From assembly GCF_000143765.1 (NCBI RefSeq), contig NZ_GL379771.1:372001-436000 (forward strand): a stretch of 64,000 nucleotides of DNA, in the 5' to 3' direction. Positions 43,044 through 52,121 of the stretch are shown piece by piece. The position numbers and the translations under genes were made by a program. The notes beneath the pieces are model-generated. The model was not told the origin of the DNA, made no database searches, and was given only the letters and a program-made list of their open reading frames with translations. How positions within the stretch are numbered: the stretch's first letter is position 1; the number at the start of each line of letters is the position of its first letter. The stretch is from Sphingobacterium spiritivorum ATCC 33861 (GTDB lineage: Bacteria > Bacteroidota > Bacteroidia > Sphingobacteriales > Sphingobacteriaceae).

Positions 43044-43850
43044 TTAACCTCTATTTGCACCACCACGGTTGTTGTTTCCGCCACGGCTGTTGTTTCCACC
43101 ACGGTTGTTTCCACCACGACCACCTTTACGGTTGTTGTTATCACGGTCGCGACGTTCACCACCTTCGTTTCCACCACGTGTTTTTACGTTAGATGTCTGA
43201 CCGATGTTAGGAGACAAGTCACGTTTACCGTATACTTCACCTTTACAGATCCACACCTTAACACCGATTTTACCGTAAGTAGTCAATGCTTCTGCTAATG
43301 CATAATCGATATCTGCACGCAATGTGTGAAGAGGAGTTCTTCCTTCTTTGTACTGCTCAGTACGTGCCATTTCAGCACCACCAAGACGACCAGAACACAT
43401 TACTTTGATACCTTCAGCACCCATACGCATTGTAGATGCGATAGCTGTTTTCATTGCACGACGGAATGAAATACGTGCTTCTAATTGCTTAGCTACACCT
43501 TCAGCTACTAATTTAGCATCTAACTCAGGACGTTTGATCTCGAAAATGTTGATTTGAACATCCTTTTTAGTCAGTTTCTTCAACTCTTCTTTGATCTTGT
43601 CAACTTCCTGACCGCCTTTACCGATAACGATACCCGGGCGTGCTGTATGTACAGTTACAGTGATGCGTTTTAAAGTTCTTTCAATAACAACTTTTGCTAC
43701 TCCACCTTTTGCGATACGAACAGAAAGATATTTTCTGATTTTTTCGTCCTCAACCAATTTATCGGAATAGTTGTTGCCTCCGAACCAATTAGAATCCCAT
43801 CCTTTGATGATTCCTAATCTGCTACCTATTGGATTTGCTTTTTGTCCCAT
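43044..43850 (-). CDS. rpsC: 30S ribosomal protein S3 with Asn/Gly/Arg-rich tail
   Basis: 268 residues. [21 protein letters not shown], the KH domain ([20 protein letters not shown]) and [27 protein letters not shown] are diagnostic. After about residue 225 there is a low-complexity tail of about 40 residues with repeated NNRGG-like units, not found on the usual S3. Such RGG-type tails often bind RNA. The tail shows up as an imperfect short DNA repeat at 43050-43170. Confidence 0.97.
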   Translation of the reverse strand: MGQKANPIGSRLGIIKGWDSNWFGGNNYSDKLVEDEKIRKYLSVRIAKGGVAKVVIERTLKRITVTVHTARPGIVIGKGGQEVDKIKEELKKLTKKDVQINIFEIKRPELDAKLVAEGVAKQLEARISFRRAMKTAIASTMRMGAEGIKVMCSGRLGGAEMARTEQYKEGRTPLHTLRADIDYALAEALTTYGKIGVKVWICKGEVYGKRDLSPNIGQTSNVKTRGGNEGGERRDRDNNNRKGGRGGNNRGGNNSRGGNNNRGGANRG

Positions 43851-43861
43851 TCTTCTAAATA

Positions 43862-44293
43862 TTAGTTGTTTACGTTATTTAAACTATCTACTACCAAAGT
43901 TACATGGTTAGAGCGTTTACGAATTCTGTAACCACGGCCTTGAGGTGCAGGTCTCAATCTTTTCAATTGGCGACCTCCGCCTACAGACACTTCTTTTACA
44001 AATAGAGCGCTATCTTCTACTGACTGGCCTTCATTGTGAGCCTCCCAGTTTTTGATTGCCGATAGTAATAATTTTTCTACACGGCTTGCAGCTTCTTTGC
44101 TAGAGTGCTTAAGAATATATAAAGCGTTTTCTACTTTTTCGCCACGGATTAAGTCCACTACTAAACGCATTTTGCGCGGAGAAGTAGGGCAGTTTAATAA
44201 TTTGGCAGTAGAAGCTCCTCCTATTTGAGCTTTTTCCTGCTCTTTGCGCTGCTTAATTAAAACAGACTTTTTAAGTTTTCTTGTTGCTTCCAT
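43862..44293 (-). CDS. rplV: 50S ribosomal protein L22
   Basis: 143 residues. [21 protein letters not shown] and [17 protein letters not shown] are diagnostic. An N-terminal extension of about 28 residues (basic, [19 protein letters not shown]) precedes the core, compared with the 110-residue E. coli protein. Lines the exit tunnel. Confidence 0.97.
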   Translation of the reverse strand: MEATRKLKKSVLIKQRKEQEKAQIGGASTAKLLNCPTSPRKMRLVVDLIRGEKVENALYILKHSSKEAASRVEKLLLSAIKNWEAHNEGQSVEDSALFVKEVSVGGGRQLKRLRPAPQGRGYRIRKRSNHVTLVVDSLNNVNN

Positions 44294-44299
44294 TACCTA

Positions 44300-44566
44300 T
44301 TATTTTTTCTTTTCTGCGTGACCTCTGAATGTACGCGTAGGCGCGAATTCACCAAGTTTGTGACCAACCATATTCTCTGTTACATAAACAGGGATAAATT
44401 TATTCCCGTTGTGCACTGCGAAGGTATGGCCAACAAAATCAGGTGAAATCATTGATCTACGAGACCATGTTTTGATAACTGACTTTTTGTTAGTTTCATT
44501 CATAGAAAGAACTTTTCTTTCTAAGTTGTGATCGATATAAGGACCTTTTTTAATTGAACGAGCCAT
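44300..44566 (-). CDS. rpsS: 30S ribosomal protein S19
   Basis: 88 residues. [19 protein letters not shown] and [17 protein letters not shown] are diagnostic. It overlaps the rplB stop by 1 bp. Confidence 0.98.
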   Translation of the reverse strand: MARSIKKGPYIDHNLERKVLSMNETNKKSVIKTWSRRSMISPDFVGHTFAVHNGNKFIPVYVTENMVGHKLGEFAPTRTFRGHAEKKK

Positions 44567-45390
44567 TATTTTTTCCTTCTCTCAATGATGTAACGATTCG
44601 ATGTTTTCTTCTTGTAGCGTGTTTTGAAGCCTTTAGCTAATACGCCATTACGTGAACGAGGGTGACCTCCTGAAGTACGGCCCTCACCACCACCCATAGG
44701 GTGATCTACCGGGTTCATAGCCACACCACGAACGCGAGGACGACGACCTAACCAACGTTTTCTACCTGCTTTACCCAATACCTGGTTAAATTTCTCCTGG
44801 TTCGATACTGAACCAATGGTAGCAACACATGTCAATAAGATCATACGTGTCTCACCCGAAGGTAATTTGATGATAGCATATTTACCATCACGAGCTGACA
44901 ACTGAGCGTATGTACCAGCACTACGAGCGATTGAACCACCTTGACCAGGATTCAATTCGATGTTGTGGATGATAGAACCCAAAGGAATCTTTGCTAATGG
45001 TAAAGTGTTACCAATTTCTGGGGCTACTGATTCACCTGCAACCACTGTCTGACCAACTGTTAATCCAGCCGGAGCAATGATGTAACGTTTTTCACCGTCT
45101 GCATAATGTAATAATGCAATACGTGCAGTACGATTTGGATCGTACTCGATTGTAGCTACTGTTGCCGGGATATCTTTTTTATCGCGTTTGAAATCTATTA
45201 ATCGGTATGCTTTTTTATGTCCCCCACCGAGATAACGCATAGTCATTTTACCGGAGTTATTACGACCGCCTGATTTCTTGATTTTTACTACTAACGATTT
45301 TTCAGGAACGTTTGTAGTTACATCAGAATAATCTGCGCCTACTCTGAAGCGCGTACCTGGGGTAACCGGTTTGAATCTTTTAACTGCCAT
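44566..45390 (-). CDS. rplB: 50S ribosomal protein L2
   Basis: 274 residues. [22 protein letters not shown] and the C-terminal [25 protein letters not shown] (containing the His close to the peptidyl-transferase centre) are diagnostic. Gap to rplW is 6 bp. Confidence 0.98.
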   Translation of the reverse strand: MAVKRFKPVTPGTRFRVGADYSDVTTNVPEKSLVVKIKKSGGRNNSGKMTMRYLGGGHKKAYRLIDFKRDKKDIPATVATIEYDPNRTARIALLHYADGEKRYIIAPAGLTVGQTVVAGESVAPEIGNTLPLAKIPLGSIIHNIELNPGQGGSIARSAGTYAQLSARDGKYAIIKLPSGETRMILLTCVATIGSVSNQEKFNQVLGKAGRKRWLGRRPRVRGVAMNPVDHPMGGGEGRTSGGHPRSRNGVLAKGFKTRYKKKTSNRYIIERRKK

Positions 45391-45396
45391 TTCTAA

Positions 45397-45687
45397 TTAT
45401 ATAGTACTGTAAAAGTCAATAGTTTCACCATCTTTAACTGTAATGATGGCCTTTTTATACTTAGGGCTTCTGCCTGAAACAAAACCTGCTTTTGTGTAAC
45501 GGCTTTTTGCTTTTCCAGCAACTACTGCAGTGTTAACCGCAACAACTGTTACGCCGAACATAGCTTCTACAGCCGTTTTGATTTGGATTTTGTTTGCTCT
45601 GTGATCCACTTTGAAAGCGTAACGGTTTAATTTTTCCGTTAAGATTGAAGCTTTCTCAGTTAAGATAGGTTTTTTGATAATTTCCAT
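45397..45687 (-). CDS. rplW: 50S ribosomal protein L23
   Basis: 96 residues. MEIIKKPILTEKASILTEKLNRYAFKV is diagnostic. Sits at the tunnel exit and docks trigger factor and SRP in other bacteria. Gap to rplD is 1 bp. Confidence 0.98.
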   Translation of the reverse strand: MEIIKKPILTEKASILTEKLNRYAFKVDHRANKIQIKTAVEAMFGVTVVAVNTAVVAGKAKSRYTKAGFVSGRSPKYKKAIITVKDGETIDFYSTI

Positions 45688-45688
45688 A

Positions 45689-46318
45689 TTACTTAGCGAA
45701 TGCCTCCTCCAAAGTTTTAACAGAATCTGTTGTCAATAACAATTTAGTAGCATTCAATACATCATATGTATTCAACTGATCAGCCGATACTACTTTTGCT
45801 TTTTTCAAGTTTCTGCTTGATAAATAAACATTATTGTCATATGCTGGCAATACCAACAAAGTTTTTTCGTCTGCAACATTTAATGCTGCTACCAAACTAA
45901 CGTAGTTTTTTGTTTTGATAGTGTCAAAACTAACTGCGTCCAAAACAACGATATTGTTCTCTTGTGCCTTGTAGCTTAATGCAGATTTACGTGCTAATTG
46001 TTTCAATTTTTTGTTCAATTTGAAACTATAGTCACGAGGTTGAGGACCGAATACACGACCACCACCATTAAACAATGGAGATTTGATGCTACCCGCACGG
46101 GCACCACCTGTACCTTTTTGTTTGTGTAATTTACGAGTAGAACCCGCGATTTCGTTACGTTGTTTAGATTTGTGGGTACCTTGACGTTGATTAGCCAAAT
46201 ACTGTTTAACATCTAAATAAATCGCATGATCGTTAGGCTCTAACCCAAATACCGACTCAGGAAGTTGCACCTTGGCACCTGTTTCTTTACCTGATAAATT
46301 TAAAACTTTAACTTCCAT
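45689..46318 (-). CDS. rplD: 50S ribosomal protein L4
   Basis: 209 residues. [48 protein letters not shown] is the tunnel-lining loop region; only its beginning and end are quoted for identification ([10 protein letters not shown] ... GGGRVFGP). In E. coli L4 represses the S10 operon. Gap to rplC is 4 bp. Confidence 0.97.
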   Translation of the reverse strand: MEVKVLNLSGKETGAKVQLPESVFGLEPNDHAIYLDVKQYLANQRQGTHKSKQRNEIAGSTRKLHKQKGTGGARAGSIKSPLFNGGGRVFGPQPRDYSFKLNKKLKQLARKSALSYKAQENNIVVLDAVSFDTIKTKNYVSLVAALNVADEKTLLVLPAYDNNVYLSSRNLKKAKVVSADQLNTYDVLNATKLLLTTDSVKTLEEAFAK

Positions 46319-46322
46319 CTTC

Positions 46323-46940
46323 CTATTTGTCTACGATTACATAAGAACCTTTAGCTCCTGGAATGGAACCACTAACAACGATTAGGTTTTGCTCAGCATA
46401 AACTTTCAACACTTGTAAGTTTTGAACTTTTACACGATCACCACCTGTACGACCAGCCATGCGCATACCTTTGAATACGCGTGAAGGCCAAGATGAAGCA
46501 CCTAATGAACCTGGAGCACGTAGTCTGTTGTGCTGACCGTGAGTCGCACCTCCTACACCACCAAATCCGTGACGCTTCATAACACCTTGGAAACCTTTAC
46601 CTTTTGAAGTACCGACTACATCTACGTACTCGCCTTCTTCAAAAATAGTAACGTCAACTACATCACCAAGTTGTTTTTCGTCTGGGAAAGTTTTAAATTC
46701 TACCAACTTACGCTTAGGCGTTGTGTTTGCTTTTGCAAAATGCCCTTTTAAAGATGCTGTCGTGTTCTTTTCTTTAGCTTCGCCGAAGCCTAATTGAACA
46801 GCGGAATAGCCATCTTTGTCTTCCGTACGTATCTGCGTAACCACGCACGGTCCAGCCTCAATTACTGTACAAGGAATATTCTTTCCTTCTTCATTGTACA
46901 GGCTGGTCATTCCTACTTTTTTACCAATAATTCCTGACAT
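46323..46940 (-). CDS. rplC: 50S ribosomal protein L3
   Basis: 205 residues. [38 protein letters not shown] and [14 protein letters not shown] [15 protein letters not shown] are diagnostic. It is the first gene of the cluster here: rpsJ, which usually precedes it, is not upstream. A textbook promoter lies 78 bp before the start codon, so the transcript begins at rplC. Confidence 0.98.
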   Translation of the reverse strand: MSGIIGKKVGMTSLYNEEGKNIPCTVIEAGPCVVTQIRTEDKDGYSAVQLGFGEAKEKNTTASLKGHFAKANTTPKRKLVEFKTFPDEKQLGDVVDVTIFEEGEYVDVVGTSKGKGFQGVMKRHGFGGVGGATHGQHNRLRAPGSLGASSWPSRVFKGMRMAGRTGGDRVKVQNLQVLKVYAEQNLIVVSGSIPGAKGSYVIVDK

Positions 46941-46967
46941 GTTATAAATTAATTAATTAAAGTCCTT

Positions 46968-46985
46968 CGAAGCAGTAGGGCTTCG
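46968..46985 (-). other. Small stem-loop in the rplC leader
   Basis: CGAAGC / GCTTCG with a six-base loop, inside the predicted 5' leader of about 70 nt. It could take part in leader-based autoregulation, but the stem is short. Confidence 0.35.
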
Positions 46986-47017
46986 CTCAAGACATACTAT
47001 CCCCATTAAAGGGATTG

Positions 47018-47048
47018 CAAAAGTACAAACATTTCTTTAACTATCAAA
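47018..47048 (-). promoter_or_regulatory. Main promoter of the ribosomal protein cluster
   Basis: On the minus strand TTTG (47048-47045), a 19-bp spacer, then TACTTTTG (47025-47018): an exact match to the Bacteroidota consensus TTTG-N19-TAnnTTTG, between the GH88 terminator and rplC. Confidence 0.72.
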
Positions 47049-47095
47049 TAATTAGTGAATTATTTTTTTCATTTCCTTTTTCCCATACGCCCGGC

Positions 47096-47135
47096 AAAAA
47101 AAATAGCGGAAACTTTGCCTCCAAAATTTCCGCTA
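47096..47135 (-). terminator. Terminator at the end of the PUL operon, after the first GH88 gene
   Basis: TAGCGGAAA / TTTCCGCTA (47104-47112 and 47127-47135) with a 14-base loop, followed on the minus strand by eight T residues. Confidence 0.8.
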
Positions 47136-47158
47136 TAATATTCAAAGAGAAATAACTG

Positions 47159-48403
47159 TTATTCCTTAATAACAGGATCACCTTTTAGCAGACGCTGATA
47201 TCTCACTAATGCTTCTACATAATAATAGTCAGCATAAGTCAGCGGTACATCCACTTCTGAATTAAGCGGGATAGCGCCTACACTGTGCTGTAGTATATAA
47301 CCTCCGGTTTCGCCATAGGCTGACTTGTAAGGAGCTGAGGAGAGATTTTCCAGGATTTTCTCTGCCTTTTCCATGTATCCCGCAGATTCTTTGCCCTTTG
47401 TGTACTGCGCAAGCTCTAACAATGCTGAAGTATACAGCGCCGCAGCGGACACATCGCGCAGATCTTTATTCTTATACATCTTGCTGTCTGCAGGGATCTT
47501 ATCCTTATCAAAGTCCCAGTAAGGGATCAGATCCGCCGGAAGATTTGGATTTGTCAATATATATTTGGCCACATTCCGTGCCTGATTGAGGTACTTTTTA
47601 TCTTTTGTTTCACGGTACATCATGGTATAGCCGTACAGTGCCCAGCCCTGCCCCCTTGACCATGCCGATTCATCAAAGGCACCCTGATGGGTTTTCTTAG
47701 CGATCACCTTTCCGGTTTCCTTATCATAATCAATCACATGATAAGAGCTGTAATCTTTTCTAAAGTGATTTTTCAGTGTTGTATTGGCATGTGTCACGGC
47801 GATATTATAATAGCGGGGATCTCCAGTGATTCTGGAAGCCTGAGTCAAGAATTCCAGATTCATCATATTATCAATGATCACAGGATAATGCCAGGGTTTG
47901 TGATCCCATGAGCGGATAGTCTTAGTCGTCGGATTATACCGCGAAGAAAGCGAATTCGCTCCGGTAACCAGCACCTCTTTATAATCGCTGGAATCACCGG
48001 TAAGACGTAATGCATTTCCAAAACTGCAATACAACATAAATCCCAGATCATGTGTACCCTTATTATTTTTCTCCTTTTCAAGAAATTTCAGCTTCTCCTC
48101 AGCGTAATTTAACAAAGACTTATCTCCGGTTCCTTCATATAAATAAAGCAACGTACCCGGATAGAAACCGGAGCACCACCAGCTTGATCCCGAAAACACT
48201 TCTTTCCCGTTTTCAAAGGTCTTTGGAAATTTATCTTCCGGGGTCTGGTTTGCTAACACTTTAATCTGCTTAGCTGCATCCTTTAGGTTCTGCTCGATAA
48301 ATGAAGAGCTCAACCGTAGAGCAGATTTCTTCTGACCAAAAGAAGGAGATATTACAGTAAGGGAGAGAAAAACTAAAGCAAGAGCTTGTGACTTAACATT
48401 CAT
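47159..48403 (-). CDS. GH88 family unsaturated glucuronyl/uronyl hydrolase, copy 1
   Basis: Removes the unsaturated 4,5-uronic acid that polysaccharide lyases leave on oligosaccharides. 414 residues: signal peptide (1-23), then an (alpha/alpha)6 barrel. The two catalytic-site Asp of the family correspond to Asp119 (THDLGF) and Asp178 (VIIDNMMNLE); WSRGQGWALYGYTM is also typical. It is clearly paralogous to the GH88 gene at 50848-52104, with long identical stretches. Last gene of the PUL operon, ending at a terminator. The exact glycan substrate is unknown. Confidence 0.92.
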   Translation of the reverse strand: MNVKSQALALVFLSLTVISPSFGQKKSALRLSSSFIEQNLKDAAKQIKVLANQTPEDKFPKTFENGKEVFSGSSWWCSGFYPGTLLYLYEGTGDKSLLNYAEEKLKFLEKEKNNKGTHDLGFMLYCSFGNALRLTGDSSDYKEVLVTGANSLSSRYNPTTKTIRSWDHKPWHYPVIIDNMMNLEFLTQASRITGDPRYYNIAVTHANTTLKNHFRKDYSSYHVIDYDKETGKVIAKKTHQGAFDESAWSRGQGWALYGYTMMYRETKDKKYLNQARNVAKYILTNPNLPADLIPYWDFDKDKIPADSKMYKNKDLRDVSAAALYTSALLELAQYTKGKESAGYMEKAEKILENLSSAPYKSAYGETGGYILQHSVGAIPLNSEVDVPLTYADYYYVEALVRYQRLLKGDPVIKE

Positions 48404-48593
48404 GTCTAAAAAATTCAGTTTAAAATTTATGTATCAATGTTAACAAACAGATGTTGATAACAGGTTTATTTTGATTTTTCCTGATAAATATATCTGATAT
48501 TTTATGAACTGCCCATAGATTATTACGAAATCGTTATCGTGAAATAATGCCGGTCGTAAGAGATGAGCAGGGTACCCTGACACAGATTTACTA

Positions 48594-50753
48594 TTAATTT
48601 GTAATCAATTGTATCTCTGCCTTTGCGTCCATTTCAAATTCGTAAACAGCATCAAATTCTTTAATCAGTTTCACCTTACCTTTTTTCTTCCAGCTTATTT
48701 TGCCCGACAGATTAGGTCTGACCTTTATTCTTCCTCCCCTTTCACTACGGATAGTGATCTGTTTATTAATTCCATGTTCCCTCACTGCAGATAAGAGAAA
48801 TGCGCCATCGGTTCGGAAATTTTCGAATGACATATCTTGCCAGTCATTTGGTATTGCCGGAAATACTCTTACCTGCCCGTCCCAGTATTGGAGGCACATT
48901 TCCTGTATGCTGGTCATGGCAGACAGAGGGGTTTCGATAACGGGTCCTGTTTCTGCGTACAATGTATTGGGCTTAACGTATTTTTTCAACAATGTTTTTA
49001 TCGCTTTTCTTGCTGCGTCCCCATCTTCCATCATTGCTTTCATAGAAGCTAATCCGGTATAGGAGTATCCCTGCAATGCCGTATTCATACTTTGCCAGTG
49101 ATCAATGGAATTTTGGATAAGAGCTCTGTTTTCCTGTTGATCCCAATTGACCTCATAAAACGGATAGATCATCATCAAATGCGAATAGTGTCTGTGCGAA
49201 GTCGCATAAGGTATATCTCTGGCAATCATAAATCCGTGTTGATCCTTTTGAAAATCAATTAAATTGGAATACACGTCTTTCCATTTTGCAAGCAGCGGAT
49301 CTTGCATATGCAGATCATTATCCATAGAAATCAGCGCATTCAGTCCCCACCTCAAAATAGCCAGATCATAATTGGTATCATACCCATACCCGTTAGGATA
49401 TTCCGGAGAATAGGTTTTCACGCCAATGTGATATTTCCCGTCTTCATTTTTCTCTAGAAGGTGCAAATAATAATTGACAGAACGCTTAAGAATCGGAAAC
49501 AAGGCATTTCCTGTTTTCGGATCCATACTGTACCTGTAATGCTGGTAATAATAATATAACATCCAGGTCAGGTTCCCAAGCTCGGCATGTGCTATTTCAG
49601 AAAGATCCCTTTTGTCATCTAATGTTAACGGAACGGGGCTTAACATATCGGGTGAGGATAATCTTCCGATCGCTGCTGCATCACCTCTGTATGGCGCAGG
49701 CACATTCTTAGACAGATTCGCCACATTTTTATTGATCATATTCAGTAAGGATTGTGAAATATCCAGATGATTGGCTGTATAGACGGGCGAATAGGTCAAT
49801 TGAATATTAAGATTGTGCCAATATGCCGGCCAGGGAGTAAGAGTTGTCCATGGCCCCTGCAGATCAATCGCAGGTTTGTCACTGCGGGTAGCGCAAGCCA
49901 ATTTATACAACTGCATCTGGTAGAATTGCTGCATCTCTGCATCCGGAATCTGTAAGCGGGATTGTGCAAAATAGTTTTCCCACCATTGCTGATGGATTTG
50001 TATCGCCTTTTGATTTTTAAGATCCCACCCTTCAACAAGTTGTATTGCTTCTTTCACATATGTGTCCGAAGATTGACTATATCCGATGCTTGCAACGATA
50101 TATTTACCATTTTCTACCTGATGTGTTTTATAAACAACAGCATAACCACCTCCAGCTTTCAACGGTTGGTTGTAGATTGTTAAATCTCCCTGTATCGTTT
50201 CCTTTGCCTCGGGATTAAGATCGTATTCTTCTGCCGTACCTTTTTTGTAAAAGGTACGCGGACTGATAGCCGGTTCTCCTTTCCATGAAAGCTTGTAGTA
50301 ACCTGTAAAGTCTTTATCATCCACTTCGATCAGGATAATATTATGCTGAGACAGTGTCATCGATTTAATCCGCAGATTTCCCTTACTGGTGGTTATTCCG
50401 GCTGTTGCATTGGCTTCTGTAAGATTCATCTCTCCCTGACTCCCTGTGATATGGGCATCTTGCAGCAGCAATTCCAGATGACCAACAGGTAGACGGGCCT
50501 TATGAACCAGTATATTTTCTTTATCCTTGCGATGATCATACACATCCGTTCGCCCCAGATCGATCCGTACTACACTATCCTTTAAAAGATATGTCATCGT
50601 TCCGAGCAATCCGTTTCCGGTAAAAACTCCTTCATAAATTGTCTGTCCCAGTTTTGCAAGCTGAACCTTTGGCTGGTATACAGAAGTTTGCTGCGCTTCA
50701 GCATTATGAATCAAACCAACAATCAAGAATAGTAAACTATATAGATTTCTCAT
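48594..50753 (-). CDS. GH95-like (alpha/alpha)6 glycosidase, atypical active site
   Basis: 719 residues with a signal peptide (1-20). GVFTGNGLLGTMTY at the N-terminus, the central (alpha/alpha)6 part with WHNLNIQLTYSPVY and HRHYSHLMMIYPFYE (about residue 520), and the end WDGQVRVFPAIPNDWQDMSFENFRTDGAFLLSA follow the layout of GH95 (alpha-L-fucosidase/galactosidase) proteins. The GH95 motif with the catalytic Asp (IDGNFG) is absent; the equivalent place reads ETPLSAMTS, after Glu601 and Glu607. It may be a related but different family. It lies between the two GH88 genes in the PUL operon. Confidence 0.7.
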   Translation of the reverse strand: MRNLYSLLFLIVGLIHNAEAQQTSVYQPKVQLAKLGQTIYEGVFTGNGLLGTMTYLLKDSVVRIDLGRTDVYDHRKDKENILVHKARLPVGHLELLLQDAHITGSQGEMNLTEANATAGITTSKGNLRIKSMTLSQHNIILIEVDDKDFTGYYKLSWKGEPAISPRTFYKKGTAEEYDLNPEAKETIQGDLTIYNQPLKAGGGYAVVYKTHQVENGKYIVASIGYSQSSDTYVKEAIQLVEGWDLKNQKAIQIHQQWWENYFAQSRLQIPDAEMQQFYQMQLYKLACATRSDKPAIDLQGPWTTLTPWPAYWHNLNIQLTYSPVYTANHLDISQSLLNMINKNVANLSKNVPAPYRGDAAAIGRLSSPDMLSPVPLTLDDKRDLSEIAHAELGNLTWMLYYYYQHYRYSMDPKTGNALFPILKRSVNYYLHLLEKNEDGKYHIGVKTYSPEYPNGYGYDTNYDLAILRWGLNALISMDNDLHMQDPLLAKWKDVYSNLIDFQKDQHGFMIARDIPYATSHRHYSHLMMIYPFYEVNWDQQENRALIQNSIDHWQSMNTALQGYSYTGLASMKAMMEDGDAARKAIKTLLKKYVKPNTLYAETGPVIETPLSAMTSIQEMCLQYWDGQVRVFPAIPNDWQDMSFENFRTDGAFLLSAVREHGINKQITIRSERGGRIKVRPNLSGKISWKKKGKVKLIKEFDAVYEFEMDAKAEIQLITN

Positions 50754-50787
50754 AAAATGGTTTATTTGGATAGGCTTATTTATATAA

Positions 50788-50830
50788 CTAAGTTACAAAG
50801 CAGATCATGCAGATTAGCTTTGTAACTTAG
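50788..50830 (-). other. Stem-loop between the second GH88 gene and the GH95-like gene
   Basis: CTAAGTTACAAAGC / GCTTTGTAACTTAG, a perfect 14-bp stem with a 15-base loop, followed by a weak U-rich stretch. Probably tunes expression within the PUL operon by processing or partial termination. Confidence 0.6.
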
Positions 50831-50847
50831 AAAATACGATATACGTG

Positions 50848-52104
50848 TTATTCTTTTATGACCGGCATACCTTTTAATAGCCTGTCGTAACGGATCAATG
50901 CTTCTACGTAATAATAATCGGCATAAGTCAAAGGCACATCAATCTCTGTATTATGCGGAATCGACCCCACACTGTGCTTCAAAATATATCCGCCATTATC
51001 CTTATAAGCCGCTTTATATGCTGCGCCTGAAAGGCTTTGAATCATTTTCTCAGATTGTGTAATATAATTCTGACTTTCTTTTGCTTTTGTGTATGTACTC
51101 AGTTCCAACAGAGCTGAAGCAACTATTGCAGCTGTGGATACGTCTCTCAGATCCTTATATGGGATGTATTTACTATCTGCAGGCAATTTATTCTGATCAA
51201 AATCCCAGTAGGGTACCAGATCTGCCGGAAGGTTGGGGTGATTAAGATAAAATTTTGCAATATGACGTGCCTGATTTAAATAGCTCCTATTCTTTGTTTC
51301 CCGATACATCATGGTATATCCGTATAATGCCCAGGCCTGTCCTCTTGCCCATGCGGATTCATCAAAAGCTCCCTGAGCTGTTTTCCTGGCAATGACCTTA
51401 CCGCTTTCCTTATTATAATCTACGACATGATATGAGCTGTAATCTTTTCTGAAATGGTTTTTCAATGTGGTATTTGCGTGGGTCTCTGCTATAGTTAAAT
51501 ATTTAGGATTACCCGTTATTTTTGAAACCTGAGACAAAAACTCCAGATTCATCATATTATCAATGATGACAGGATATGACCACTGCTTACCATCCCAGGA
51601 ACGGATTGTCTTCGTAACGGGATTAAAACGACTTGCCAGAGACTCCGCTCCGGTGGATAGTATCTCTTTATATTTCGTGGAATCGCCTGTAAGTCGCAGC
51701 GCATTACCAAAGCTACAGAACAACATAAAACCAAGATCATGTGTGGTTTTGTTATTCTTTTCTTTCTCCAGATACTTGAGTTTGGACAAACCTATATCTA
51801 ATAAGCCTTTGTCCTGCGTACCTTCATAGAGATAGAGCGCTGTGCCGGGGTAGAATCCGGAACACCACCAGCCGGAACCCCAATTGACGTATTTACCGTC
51901 TTTGTATGTTGTAGGAATATCCGATTCTTTAATATTAGATTCTAAAAATTTGATCTGCTTAGCTGCATCCTGCAGCTGTACGTTAACAAAAGCTTCTGTT
52001 AATTGAAGTGTAGGAGCTTTTCGTTGTTGTGCGTTAACTGAAAACGCCAGAGCGAGTGTTACAAATAAAATTAATGGGGATAAGTGCGTTGTTTTTAAAT
52101 TCAT
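50848..52104 (-). CDS. GH88 family unsaturated glucuronyl/uronyl hydrolase, copy 2
   Basis: 418 residues: signal peptide (1-25), then the GH88 barrel with Asp123 (THDLGF) and Asp182 (VIIDNMMNLE) as the expected catalytic pair. It shares long identical blocks with copy 1 (for example NTTLKNHFRKDYSSYHV and VDVPLTYADYYYVEAL), so the two arose by duplication. The N-terminal third differs most. It lies 17 bp downstream of the DUF2264 gene. Two copies may act on different linkages or on sulfated versus unsulfated sugars; this is inference. Confidence 0.92.
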   Translation of the reverse strand: MNLKTTHLSPLILFVTLALAFSVNAQQRKAPTLQLTEAFVNVQLQDAAKQIKFLESNIKESDIPTTYKDGKYVNWGSGWWCSGFYPGTALYLYEGTQDKGLLDIGLSKLKYLEKEKNNKTTHDLGFMLFCSFGNALRLTGDSTKYKEILSTGAESLASRFNPVTKTIRSWDGKQWSYPVIIDNMMNLEFLSQVSKITGNPKYLTIAETHANTTLKNHFRKDYSSYHVVDYNKESGKVIARKTAQGAFDESAWARGQAWALYGYTMMYRETKNRSYLNQARHIAKFYLNHPNLPADLVPYWDFDQNKLPADSKYIPYKDLRDVSTAAIVASALLELSTYTKAKESQNYITQSEKMIQSLSGAAYKAAYKDNGGYILKHSVGSIPHNTEIDVPLTYADYYYVEALIRYDRLLKGMPVIKE

Positions 52105-52121
52105 AATATAGAAATACGGTT

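Noticed and set aside
42857..43192. Plus-strand frame with His/Cys-rich repeats opposite rplP and rpsC
   Set aside because: It is the antisense reading of the RGG/NNRGG-coding repeat in rpsC; no independent evidence of coding.
48568..48579. 12-bp palindrome CAGGGTACCCTG between the first GH88 gene and the GH95-like gene
   Set aside because: Perfect but short and without promoter elements nearby; could be chance, so not listed as a regulatory site.
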